This document shows, one piece after another, positions 26,004-34,264 of a stretch of 58,503 nucleotides of DNA; positions within the stretch are counted from its first letter, which is position 1, and every line of letters starts with the position of its first letter. The notes under the pieces are model-generated. The model was not told the DNA's origin, made no database searches, and was given only the letters and a program-made list of their open reading frames with translations. Origin of the DNA: Methanocalculus taiwanensis (GTDB taxonomy: Archaea > Halobacteriota > Methanomicrobia > Methanomicrobiales > Methanocorpusculaceae); NCBI RefSeq assembly GCF_024372745.1, contig NZ_VOTZ01000015.1, forward strand, positions 1 to 58,503, read 5' to 3'. The position numbers and the translations under genes were made by a program.

Positions 26004-26042
26004 TTCATACTTTTCATACTAATATGAAGTTTCATACTTTAT
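26004..26042 (-). promoter_or_regulatory. Promoter with repeated TTCATACT operator-like elements
   Basis: TTCATAC occurs at 26004, 26013 and 26031 (spacing 9 and 18), with an inverted ATATGAA at 26022. On the minus strand TATAAAG at 26036-26042 is a likely TATA box, overlapped by one copy. The methyltransferase start lies about 90 bases downstream. This arrangement suggests cooperative binding of a repressor or activator. Confidence 0.5.
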
Positions 26043-26314
26043 ACCCTTTGTGGTGACAGACTGTAGCGGTTCTGGAAGACAGCGTCGCCACCCCGGTTGT
26101 TGATGGCGATATATTCGGTTCCATTGATCTCACCGACGCCCGCCTCGGCTGGGATGAATGCTGACTTCTCAAGCCTTCCGGGAATCCCGTTGATGAAGGC
26201 GTACACGATGATCGCAATGAGTGCGGCGAGGAGCACGAGTAGTATGACGCTGATTGTGGGGCTGACTGCGTCATCTAAGTTGATTGGTATCCTCGTCTTG
26301 TTCAAATCGTTCAT
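26039..26314 (-). pseudogene. Truncated copy of a type IV pilin-like gene
   Basis: The 91-residue product has the archaeal pilin N-terminus DDAVSPTISVILLVLLAA and continues as a close relative of the first 80 residues of the protein encoded at 26332-27792 (IPGxLEKSAFIxAEAGVxEINGTEY, NRGGDAVFQN). It then ends in an unrelated tail, RYSLSPQRV. It lacks the globular part found in its neighbours. It is either a decayed duplicate or a minimal pilin; the abrupt loss favours decay. It lies 17 bp after the full copy. Confidence 0.6.
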
Positions 26315-26331
26315 CTCATAGTTTTTGATAA

Positions 26332-27792
26332 TCAGGCAGGAAAGGCACTATTAAGCTCCTGAATCTCTGCAGAGGTGAGCGTTTCCTGGAATATCATGAC
26401 ATCATTCAAAAGACCGCGGTAATAGAATGGATAATAACGACCATTCCAGAACATCTGTTGCTTTCCAACGAAGAGGGTTTCGCTGTTTGGTTTGAGGCTT
26501 CCTATCATTGGTCTTGTGTCAAAGAGAGCCCCATTTCGATAAAATGCAACAGTAGTGCCATCGGCAACAGTGGCAATTGATTGCCATGTATTTTGTACAA
26601 TCAGATCGCTTGCACTCGTTGCACTTCTGCTGTCCCCAAATGTATCATGGTACTCAAAGAGTATCCTTCCTCCGGAAGAAATGATCCATTCATAATTATC
26701 GGGTTGGTCATTTGCGCCTTTGCCAATAATAAAGTAGTAATTTCCTACATGAGAAGGATTCGTCCAGAGGAAGATGGTGCCTCCTGGTGAGAGATCAAGT
26801 ACCGGGCTATGGGGAACTCTGATATAAGTACGGGCATCGAAGCTCAATGCCAGTCCTCTTTTCCCTGGAACCCATGTCCCGGTTATCACATTATCATGAG
26901 TGCCTGACCCATAAGGGGGGTTTGGACTTGGGTTTGGATCGCGGAGGATCGTTCCGTGGTTTCCGTGTCCGGAGACATCTTCAGCATTCCCATCAAGGAG
27001 CCACCATCCGATTGGTCTGGGAATTACCCTGATTTCTTTTGTTATTATCTCTGCGTGAGCATTGTTGCTTGCATTCAGAGTGATTGTATATACTCCGCGA
27101 TTGAATGTGTGTGTCGGATCTTGGGCCGAACTCATGCTCCCATCTCCAAAATCCCATGACCAACTGGTTGCATTGGTTGTATTTGCTGTTAAGTGGACAG
27201 GCCATCCGGTGAAATATACAGTGGTTGAGAGGGGGTTTGCCTGGGTTGCATTGAAATCAGCTCTGATAGGTGGATCGTCCGGCCCAGGCTCTTCGCCAGA
27301 GATCGTAAGAATTGATCCAAATATCCGCACCTCGGCTTGTGTATCGATGATCACAAGTTCAAGAGGCCCTGCAGGAAAGCCGGTGCCCGCCCCGGCAGCC
27401 GTTTTGTCTTTGGTGATCTTATGCCCCTCCTGTGTATTGATGAGATACAGGATCTCTCCAGGAGTCCATGTGACAGGAGCATCCGCTCCCGCGAGAACCG
27501 GCCCGCCCCCGGCTGCCGTTGCCCTGATATCGATTGGGATGCCACGGGCGGCGCCTGATCCGTTCAGGAAGACATCGTCGCCGCCGCGGTGCTGAATAGT
27601 GACATATTCCGTTCCATTGATCTCAACAACACCCGCCTCAGCTGCGATGAATGCCGACTTCTCAAGCCCGCCGGGGATGCCATACATGAAGGCATAGATG
27701 ATGATCGCGATGAGTGCGGCGAGGAGGACGAGCAGCATGACGCTAATTGCGGGGCTGACTGCGTCCTGATCACTTCTCTTTACTCTCTCCAC
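26332..27792 (-). CDS. Type IV pilin-like surface protein with PKD and LamG domains
   Basis: The 486-residue product starts at GTG. Residues 8-37 are a PF07790-type pilin signal and helix (DQDAVSPAISVMLLVLLAA). A pilin body follows to about 170. A PKD domain is at about 172-262 (TSWSWDFGDGSMSSAQDPTHTF), and a concanavalin-like LamG domain at about 268-480 (GWWLLDGNAEDVSGHGNHGTI, GGTIFLWTNPS, YRGLLNDVMIFQETLTSAEI). PKD and LamG are extracellular binding folds, so an adhesin at a pilus tip or cell surface is likely. A TATA box within a perfect inverted repeat lies just upstream. Confidence 0.8.
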   Translation of the reverse strand: MERVKRSDQDAVSPAISVMLLVLLAALIAIIIYAFMYGIPGGLEKSAFIAAEAGVVEINGTEYVTIQHRGGDDVFLNGSGAARGIPIDIRATAAGGGPVLAGADAPVTWTPGEILYLINTQEGHKITKDKTAAGAGTGFPAGPLELVIIDTQAEVRIFGSILTISGEEPGPDDPPIRADFNATQANPLSTTVYFTGWPVHLTANTTNATSWSWDFGDGSMSSAQDPTHTFNRGVYTITLNASNNAHAEIITKEIRVIPRPIGWWLLDGNAEDVSGHGNHGTILRDPNPSPNPPYGSGTHDNVITGTWVPGKRGLALSFDARTYIRVPHSPVLDLSPGGTIFLWTNPSHVGNYYFIIGKGANDQPDNYEWIISSGGRILFEYHDTFGDSRSATSASDLIVQNTWQSIATVADGTTVAFYRNGALFDTRPMIGSLKPNSETLFVGKQQMFWNGRYYPFYYRGLLNDVMIFQETLTSAEIQELNSAFPA

Positions 27793-27811
27793 CTCCAGAC
27801 AATTCTTTCTG

Positions 27812-27830
27812 AAAACCTATTATAGGTTTT
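27812..27830 (-). promoter_or_regulatory. Perfect inverted repeat containing the TATA box of the PKD/LamG pilin gene
   Basis: AAAACCTATTATAGGTTTT has 8-bp arms and a 3-nt centre. On the minus strand its centre CTATAATA serves as a TATA box about 25 bases before the GTG at 27792, implying an almost leaderless mRNA. A protein bound here would compete with TBP. Confidence 0.5.
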
Positions 27831-27912
27831 ATTCGGGTATGCATCACAACCTGCGCTTCATACCTAATGCATTGTATATCCCGATAATGCTAATCATCAA
27901 ATTATGACCATA

Positions 27913-28908
27913 TTATGGAGCCAGTACCACATTCTGGAGCCGGTTCTGGTTGAGCTGTAGTTGTATCTGTAACCTGATCTCTCTTGTCCCATCTGTTGAC
28001 TCGATGATGATTGGCGAAACAGTTGCAGTGCCGACACCGGCAAAATTCCGGTTTGTATATGTCAGGGTTGCGATCCCATTACTGTCGATATTTGGGCTCC
28101 AGACAGCATCTGCTGAAATGACGACTGCCTGATCAACAAGGGCATTTCCCGCCCGCTCACGAAGTGAGACGGCACCGGGCTGATTCCCATCATATGGGGT
28201 GCCATCCGGGTTATTGACCTGGAAGGATATTGATGTCTGGGTAAAGCCAACAAGCTCAATTGCCCCAGGTACTGGTGCAGGTGTCGGAGTAGGCGTTGGT
28301 GTAGGGGTAGCTGTTGGGGTTGGGGTAGTAGTGGGCGTTGGCGTTGGCTCTGGAGTTGGTGTGGCAGTAGGTTCCGGTGTTGGTGTAGGTGCTGGTGTTG
28401 GAACAGGTCCATGCAACATGCTCTGAACAGTCATCTGCTCCATAAATACCAGCAGCTGGGATGTAATGTCAACTGCGGTGATCGATCGCTCGCCTGTGGC
28501 GCAGCCGATACCAGAGCTGATCGCAACACTCCTGTCCTTTGTGAGGCGGGGACCCTCAGCAGTGTTGAACATGAAGATGCTCTCGCCCGGCCTCCAGTTC
28601 ATGGGGGCAAGCGGAACCGCCCGGACTGTCTGCGCCTGCACGGTGACGAATAGATCAAGCACTTTCCCCTGTTCTGCTCCGGTTGTGTTCAGGGAAATGG
28701 TATCCCCGCCCTTATGCCGGAGTTCGATGTAGGGGGTGCCATCAGGATCATGGAGTTCGCTCTCAATGGCGATGTACGGCGGCTGGACGATTGTGGGGGT
28801 GAGCCCGAAGACTGAGCCATAAATTACGATCGCAAAGACTGAGACGAGGGCGATCATCAGGAGTACGCCGATTACAGGGGAGACGGCATCGTTATGTTTG
28901 GATTTCAT
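27913..28908 (-). CDS. Type IV pilin-like protein with Thr-Pro stalk
   Basis: The 331-residue product has residues 5-30 as a pilin N-terminus (HNDAVSPVIGVLLMIALVSVFAI), a pilin-type body to about 165, a low-complexity Thr/Pro/Glu stalk at about 168-215, and then a 115-residue beta-rich end (SFQVNNPDGTPYDGNQPGAVSLRERAG) like Big/invasin modules. The stalk would carry a distal domain away from the cell and is a likely O-glycosylation zone. SD AGAAGGA precedes ATG 28908, and TTTTAAAAGG at 28943-28952 is a likely TATA box. Confidence 0.75.
   Translation of the reverse strand: MKSKHNDAVSPVIGVLLMIALVSVFAIVIYGSVFGLTPTIVQPPYIAIESELHDPDGTPYIELRHKGGDTISLNTTGAEQGKVLDLFVTVQAQTVRAVPLAPMNWRPGESIFMFNTAEGPRLTKDRSVAISSGIGCATGERSITAVDITSQLLVFMEQMTVQSMLHGPVPTPAPTPTPEPTATPTPEPTPTPTTTPTPTATPTPTPTPTPAPVPGAIELVGFTQTSISFQVNNPDGTPYDGNQPGAVSLRERAGNALVDQAVVISADAVWSPNIDSNGIATLTYTNRNFAGVGTATVSPIIIESTDGTREIRLQIQLQLNQNRLQNVVLAP
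28262..28412 (-). repeat. Low-complexity repeat encoding a Thr-Pro stalk
   Basis: A hexamer-like run of GGTGTTGG / GGTGTAGG variants on the plus strand encodes alternating Thr-Pro on the minus strand. Such tracts can change length by slippage in steps of six bases, keeping the frame. Confidence 0.7.
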
Positions 28909-28980
28909 ATCTGTTCCTTCTGTGTTCTATTCTGTATTGTCCTTTTAAAATTGGGTTCAGCGGGTTCAAATACCTCTTAA

Positions 28981-29850
28981 TCAGAACGGATAATCATTTG
29001 GATCTCCGATATAATGGTCAAGGTTTTTGAAGGTAACCTGTGTTCCACCACTCTCAACAAAGAATCCATCTCGTGCAATGACCAGTCCTTCAAATGAATT
29101 GCCGACGAATGTCACTTTACCTTTTGGGGCGAAGAGAACACCTGTAACACTCCCTCCTAAGCGTTTGAGCGTAATGTCTCCATCACCTGCGATGATGATG
29201 ACGTTTTGTGCATTCATGCTACCCGTTGGTTCAAATGAGTAACTGTCAGCAAATACCTTCATATTACTCGTCAAAGTTCCCCCGGATACATACCCGCGTG
29301 CTGCGTACCAGTCAACAGATTTCACAGGCGGGATTTCCTGACCCGGCATGTCAAAACCGGGGACAGTTGGCTGGTGGATGCACTTATCCAGAATATCTGT
29401 ACTCATTGTTGGAGGATGTGTGAAACTGCCTGTATAGTATATCCGTGCATCATCTGCAAGCCAGGGTGTCCAATCAAGAGTCAGGTCGCCATCAACATAC
29501 ACATTCCCATGGATGCGGGCATCTTTAAGATCAAAGTTGCCATTCACATAGACATCGCCATAGATATTTCGACCCCCGTTTCCGAAACGCAGGTTCCCAT
29601 TAACATAGATATCTCCGGGATTGGTAGCGGATCCAAGACCGGCACTCCCTGATAACAGATTGACATTACCATCGATATAGATGGTTGTGACATTGATTGT
29701 TGCTCCGAGATTGGTTTCATCTGTACTCATCCCACCAGTGACAACCACGGTTGCATCAGGACCATTAACATTACCTCCCTGGAAATTCAGGACATTTCCG
29801 TATACAAAGACTCCTTCTTCTATGACGTAATCGACAAACCCCTTTGCGTG
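28981..29850 (-). repeat. Copy 1 of a duplicated C-terminal cassette
   Basis: About 870 bp encoding the beta-rich cassette are clearly similar at DNA level to 31019-31885, for example the shared end ATAATCATTTGGATCTCCGA. A duplication followed by some divergence is the simplest reading. Confidence 0.75.
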
Positions 29851-30858
29851 TATGAAGTTGCTCTTTGTTATTGAATTATTTCCAGCTACATTTGTCGCCA
29901 TTAGCGTGACATTATAATAGCCAGCTGTGGTGTAGGTATGGGTTGGATGTTGTTCAACTGATGTTGTTCCGTCTCCAAAGTTCCAATCCCATGCATCAGG
30001 GTCGCCGGCGGAGGTATCGGTAAACTGCACGGTTAATGGTATCACTCCTTCGGTGGTGTTTGCAACAAAGTCAGCTACAGGCAGTGGATCAATCGGGCTT
30101 ATAACGATGATGTAATGCTCTTTTGTTACAATGCCACTCCCATTCGGGTTGGATGCCGTCAGGGTTACGGTAAATGAGCCGATACTACCGTATGTATGTA
30201 TCGGGTTTTCTATGGCGGATATATTCCCGTCACCAAAGTTCCAGCTCCATATCGTCGGCAGCCCGGTTGACTGATCAAAGAACTGAACGGTGAGTGGAGG
30301 ATATCCCGATGTCGTGTTCGCAGAGAAATTTGCTGCCGGCACCTCGGATGGATCCGGTTTCCATCCTCCACCGGCTATTGTTTTTCCAAACACCAGAACC
30401 TCAGCATCCGTATCAATGATCACAAGATCGATTGTTTGTCCACCAAAACCCAGGGATGTTTCGGCCAATATTCTATTGGTTGTAATCATCGGGCCTGTGG
30501 GTGTAGTATAGATATATAGCGTCTGTCCTGGACCCCAGATAATTGGATCATCTGGTTGCGAGCGTATCTGTTTTCCTCCAGAAAGAGAAAGTGTAACATC
30601 GACCTGTGGGCTTCGTTCCGCACCAGACCCATTTAAAGCGACTGTATCTCCGCTTTTGTGATATAGTGAGATAAATTCTGATTCATTTATTGTTTCGATC
30701 TTTGCCTCAGCTGCAATAAAGGCTGATTTTTTTAGTTCACCGGGAATTCCATATATCAGGGAATAGACAATTACACCAAGTGCTACCACCATAAATATTA
30801 TCAGTATAGCACTGACAACCGGACTAACTGCCTTATCCCCTAATGCAGATTTCATAGC
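28981..30858 (-). CDS. Type IV pilin-like protein with two PKD domains and repetitive beta-rich C-terminal cassette
   Basis: The product has 625 residues from ATG 30858 (AAGGAAAGAG just upstream; the frame reaches 30936). The N-terminus GDKAVSPVVSAILIIFMVV is a pilin signal. PKD domains are near residues 175-260 (WSWNFGDGNISA) and 262-345 (WDWNFGDGTTSVEQ). Residues about 345-625 form a cassette with periodic NVYVDGD / DIYVNGN phrases, a YYTGSF segment and an end DHYIGDPNDYPF, suggesting a beta-helix or bactofilin-like stack. The same cassette ends the next gene (31019). Confidence 0.8.
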   Translation of the reverse strand, partial: AMKSALGDKAVSPVVSAILIIFMVVALGVIVYSLIYGIPGELKKSAFIAAEAKIETINESEFISLYHKSGDTVALNGSGAERSPQVDVTLSLSGGKQIRSQPDDPIIWGPGQTLYIYTTPTGPMITTNRILAETSLGFGGQTIDLVIIDTDAEVLVFGKTIAGGGWKPDPSEVPAANFSANTTSGYPPLTVQFFDQSTGLPTIWSWNFGDGNISAIENPIHTYGSIGSFTVTLTASNPNGSGIVTKEHYIIVISPIDPLPVADFVANTTEGVIPLTVQFTDTSAGDPDAWDWNFGDGTTSVEQHPTHTYTTAGYYNVTLMATNVAGNNSITKSNFIHAKGFVDYVIEEGVFVYGNVLNFQGGNVNGPDATVVVTGGMSTDETNLGATINVTTIYIDGNVNLLSGSAGLGSATNPGDIYVNGNLRFGNGGRNIYGDVYVNGNFDLKDARIHGNVYVDGDLTLDWTPWLADDARIYYTGSFTHPPTMSTDILDKCIHQPTVPGFDMPGQEIPPVKSVDWYAARGYVSGGTLTSNMKVFADSYSFEPTGSMNAQNVIIIAGDGDITLKRLGGSVTGVLFAPKGKVTFVGNSFEGLVIARDGFFVESGGTQVTFKNLDHYIGDPNDYPF

Positions 30859-31018
30859 TCTTTCCTTGTCGGCTTTTATATTGAATGGGTGATAGGTGAT
30901 GTATAGATAATTTGGTGAGTTTAATAATATTTTCATTCAATCATTAAAGTATGATGTATGCTTGATTTGACTCTCTATAAGAAATAATTCTCTTTATATA
31001 TTATTGGTGTCCTCCTCC

Positions 31019-31885
31019 TCAGAATGGATAATCATTTGGATCTCCGATATATTGGTCAATATTCCTGAAGGTAACCTGTGTCCCGCCACTCGTCACATAG
31101 AACCCGTCTCGGGCGATGACGACACCTTCGAGGAATGCTCCTCCAAATGTCACTCTGCCGTTTGGTGCAAAGAAGACGCCGGTCACGCCACTTCCACCTA
31201 TTCCAGTGATTGTTATATCACCCGTACGAGCGATGATGATCACATTTGTTGCTGTGGGTCGCCAGCTTGTGGATGAGTAACTGTCAGCAAATACCTTCAT
31301 ATTGCTTGTCAAAGCTCCGCCGGAGACGTACCCGCGTGCTGCATACCAGTCAGCTGGTTTTGCAGGCGGGATTTCCTGATCCGGCATATCGAACCCGGGG
31401 ACAGTTGCCTGGGGGATGCATTTTGCAAGAATGTCGGCAGGATAACTTGCCGGATGAATAATTGTCCCGGTATAGTATATCCGTGCATCATCTGCAAGCC
31501 ATGGCGTCCATCCTAATTCAAGATCTCCATCAACATAGACGTTATTATGGATGCGTGCATCCTTTAATCTGAAATTACCTGCGACATAGACGTCGCCATA
31601 GATGTTTCTTGATCCAGTCCATAAATCCAGATTTCCGTTGATATAGATATTACCTGGGTGACTCTGAGATCCAAGGCCTGCAGATCCACCGCTCAGGGTG
31701 ACATCTCCATCTATGTAGATGGTGGTCACATCAATAGAGGCTCCCAGGTTTGTACTTGCCGTATCCAGATCTCCTGTTATCACAATCGTAGCTCCTGGTC
31801 CTGTTACACCACTTCCACTGAAACTGAGCACATTCCCATACACAAAGACATTCTCGTCGATGACGAAGTCAACAAACGACTTTCC
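31019..31885 (-). repeat. Copy 2 of a duplicated C-terminal cassette
   Basis: Partner of 28981-29850; encodes the last 285 residues of the 1075-residue pilin-like protein. Confidence 0.75.
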
Positions 31886-34246
31886 TTCGACCGTTATATA
31901 ATCAATCTTCGTCCCGGTCACGTTTGCATCTAAATTATTCACATCCTTCTTCGTAACTGTCAGGCTGACAGTATAGTTCCCCTGAGCCAGATAGGTATGT
32001 GTGGGGTTCTGGAGTGTCGATGTGCCTCCATCCCCAAAGTCCCAAGCCCACGCAGTCGGTGAATGCGAGGTTAGATCGTTAAACTGCACCGCAAGCGGGG
32101 CAGTGCCACTGGTAACATTGGCAGTTATGTTGACCACTGGCGGGCATCCGGCATTGTATTTATCCAGGATCTCCTGTGGGGTGAATGCCCGTTCATGTGT
32201 CTGGAGGCAGAGGATGTTGCCGTCAAACTTTCGCAGCTGTGCTGATGGTGGTGGACTGGGCCAGTTTATACCGGCAGGACCGCCGACCTGATATAAACCG
32301 GGTGAGGGAATGAGACCCACGGCAGAAGCCGTCCCACTTCTCTCCTCAATGCCGTTAACATAGATCCGGATCCGCTGGTTCTCAGGATCATGGACGCCCA
32401 CCACATAGTACCATACTCCCTCAACAGGGGATGTGGTAGAGAGGAGAGTACGTCGTGTAGTATCCCTGAATGCAATCTCAAAGTTCACATTATTCTGATT
32501 ATGCTGAAGATGGTAGCGGCTGTTGGAATCTGCGTTCCCATCGACGACGATCGTTGCCCATCGCTGATCATTATTATCCGGGGTTGGATTCCTGTTCCAC
32601 CTGACCCATGATTCAACCGTGAACCCTATTCCAGAGCTGGTGACCGTGATATAACCGGTCTTCGTCTCAACCCCTGATCCCTCATCTCCGGATGTGGACA
32701 GAATGACCGTATAATTGCCCGGACTGTTGTAGGTATAGGTTGGATTCTGGTGTGTTGAAGTACCGCCATCGCCAAACGTCCATGACCATGATCGATTCCC
32801 TGATAATCCTGTTGTGAGATCGTTGAAGCTGACGAGGAGTGGCGCATCTCCACTTAATGGAGTGGCAGCAAAATCAATCTGGTATTCCAACGGATCGGTG
32901 CAGAAGCTTTCGATAACCTGCTCTGTCATGTTTGGAGACTCCCAACGCAGCTGAAGGCAGGCAGCCCCTGTTCTCTCAAACATCTTTAACCGTACCGGAT
33001 GATATCCTGCTGCTAAGTACGTTGTCCCAGTTACTGTCAGCGGAGCATGTAATCCCCAGTTATCAATAAATGGCGGATCACTCTCCCCGATACTCCCTAG
33101 CCAGAGGCGTGAGCCATCATCTGAGCGGAGCGAGATTGTGTATGTATCTGCCGTTTCTACAACCAGATAACCCTCGTAGATGATGCTGAAGTCATCCTGT
33201 TTCCCAAGTGTTGCCTGTGGCCAGCTCACTTCATCGGTCGGCTCTCCATATTGGCTGACTGCCTGGGCATCGGCAAACCGGATGCGCTGGTCGATCCGGA
33301 TGACCGGGATCCCGGTAAAGTCTTCTCTCGGATAGTAGAATCCGCGAATACCCGGGAAGCAGGGCTGTTGCCCGAAGTTCGCCACAAGGGTTACATCTTC
33401 TGCAGGCATCGTGAAAGTGAATGCTGAGGTATTGGCTATCTCCACGCCATTTCGTGTCCAGTTGATGAACTGGTGGCTTGCATTGGGCTGTGCAGATATG
33501 AGAACTTCTTCTCCCGCCTCATATAGGCCTGAGCCATTGACTGTTCCACCCATTAACGGATCGGCAACAAGTGTGAGAGTATATCTAACTGTTGGATCTA
33601 TCTCGAAGTTCGCCACCAGCGCCACACTTTCTTCAGACATCATATAAGTGAAACCTGGTGATGCACTGACCAATACGCCGTTTCGTGTCCAGTTGCTGAA
33701 GGTCCACCCCGGATTAGCAAGAGCATTGACCGGCACTCCTGTTCCAGCTTCATAAAATCCTGCTCCTGTCAGCGTCCCCGCTCCAGCGGATGAGGCAGTC
33801 AGAGTAAGTTGGTAGGTATCCGGCCACGGCCCTGGTGGTACCCCGATATCCCCGATTGTGAAGAGGAGTGCCTGGATATCAGGTGCGGTATGGACGATCT
33901 GCACACTTACATCCTCTCTGAACATTCCGGGAAGGACAAGCCAGTCCCCGGCACCATATTCCACCCAGCTCTCACCGTCAAGAGTAAAATTTGCGGTCCG
34001 ATCAACGCCATTCACAAAGATCCTGGTTTTCTCCCGGAAGAGTGTATCACCTCCCCGGTTGATCAGAACCAGTGCACCTGAATCATTATGGATATCCACC
34101 CGGAGCGCCGGCACCTCCGCTGGCGGCCCCTGGGAGAGAAGGGTCACCGCGACGATCCCGATGACGAGGACGATTAAAGCAGAGAGGATCAGCGTGCCGA
34201 CTAGTTCTGAGGCGGCAAGAGTTTTTGGATCTTTTATGGGCTGCAT
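31019..34246 (-). CDS. Giant type IV pilin-like adhesin: beta repeats, PA14, PKD, LamG, PKD, C-terminal cassette
   Basis: The 1075-residue product begins with a pilin-like N-terminus (ASELVGTLILSALIVLVIGI), then two 70-residue repeats of the InlB/Listeria type (GAGFYEAGTGVPVNALANPG, FSNWTRNGVLV) at about 150-290. A PA14 domain is at about 299-450 (FYYPREDFTG, YTISLRSDDGSRLWLG). PKD follows at 455-540, LamG at 540-700 (VESWVRWNRN, VVGVHDPENQRIRIYVNG), a second PKD at 700-785, and the beta cassette at 790-1075. PA14 and LamG usually bind carbohydrate. SD GAAGGATG precedes ATG. It is 19 bp after the gene at 34265. Confidence 0.8.
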   Translation of the reverse strand: MQPIKDPKTLAASELVGTLILSALIVLVIGIVAVTLLSQGPPAEVPALRVDIHNDSGALVLINRGGDTLFREKTRIFVNGVDRTANFTLDGESWVEYGAGDWLVLPGMFREDVSVQIVHTAPDIQALLFTIGDIGVPPGPWPDTYQLTLTASSAGAGTLTGAGFYEAGTGVPVNALANPGWTFSNWTRNGVLVSASPGFTYMMSEESVALVANFEIDPTVRYTLTLVADPLMGGTVNGSGLYEAGEEVLISAQPNASHQFINWTRNGVEIANTSAFTFTMPAEDVTLVANFGQQPCFPGIRGFYYPREDFTGIPVIRIDQRIRFADAQAVSQYGEPTDEVSWPQATLGKQDDFSIIYEGYLVVETADTYTISLRSDDGSRLWLGSIGESDPPFIDNWGLHAPLTVTGTTYLAAGYHPVRLKMFERTGAACLQLRWESPNMTEQVIESFCTDPLEYQIDFAATPLSGDAPLLVSFNDLTTGLSGNRSWSWTFGDGGTSTHQNPTYTYNSPGNYTVILSTSGDEGSGVETKTGYITVTSSGIGFTVESWVRWNRNPTPDNNDQRWATIVVDGNADSNSRYHLQHNQNNVNFEIAFRDTTRRTLLSTTSPVEGVWYYVVGVHDPENQRIRIYVNGIEERSGTASAVGLIPSPGLYQVGGPAGINWPSPPPSAQLRKFDGNILCLQTHERAFTPQEILDKYNAGCPPVVNITANVTSGTAPLAVQFNDLTSHSPTAWAWDFGDGGTSTLQNPTHTYLAQGNYTVSLTVTKKDVNNLDANVTGTKIDYITVEGKSFVDFVIDENVFVYGNVLSFSGSGVTGPGATIVITGDLDTASTNLGASIDVTTIYIDGDVTLSGGSAGLGSQSHPGNIYINGNLDLWTGSRNIYGDVYVAGNFRLKDARIHNNVYVDGDLELGWTPWLADDARIYYTGTIIHPASYPADILAKCIPQATVPGFDMPDQEIPPAKPADWYAARGYVSGGALTSNMKVFADSYSSTSWRPTATNVIIIARTGDITITGIGGSGVTGVFFAPNGRVTFGGAFLEGVVIARDGFYVTSGGTQVTFRNIDQYIGDPNDYPF

Positions 34247-34264
34247 TGTATCATCCTTCGTTGA

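Noticed and set aside
28199-28426. Plus-strand frame rich in Gly-Val
   Set aside because: It is the antisense of the Thr-Pro repeat of the pilin-like gene and has no independent support.
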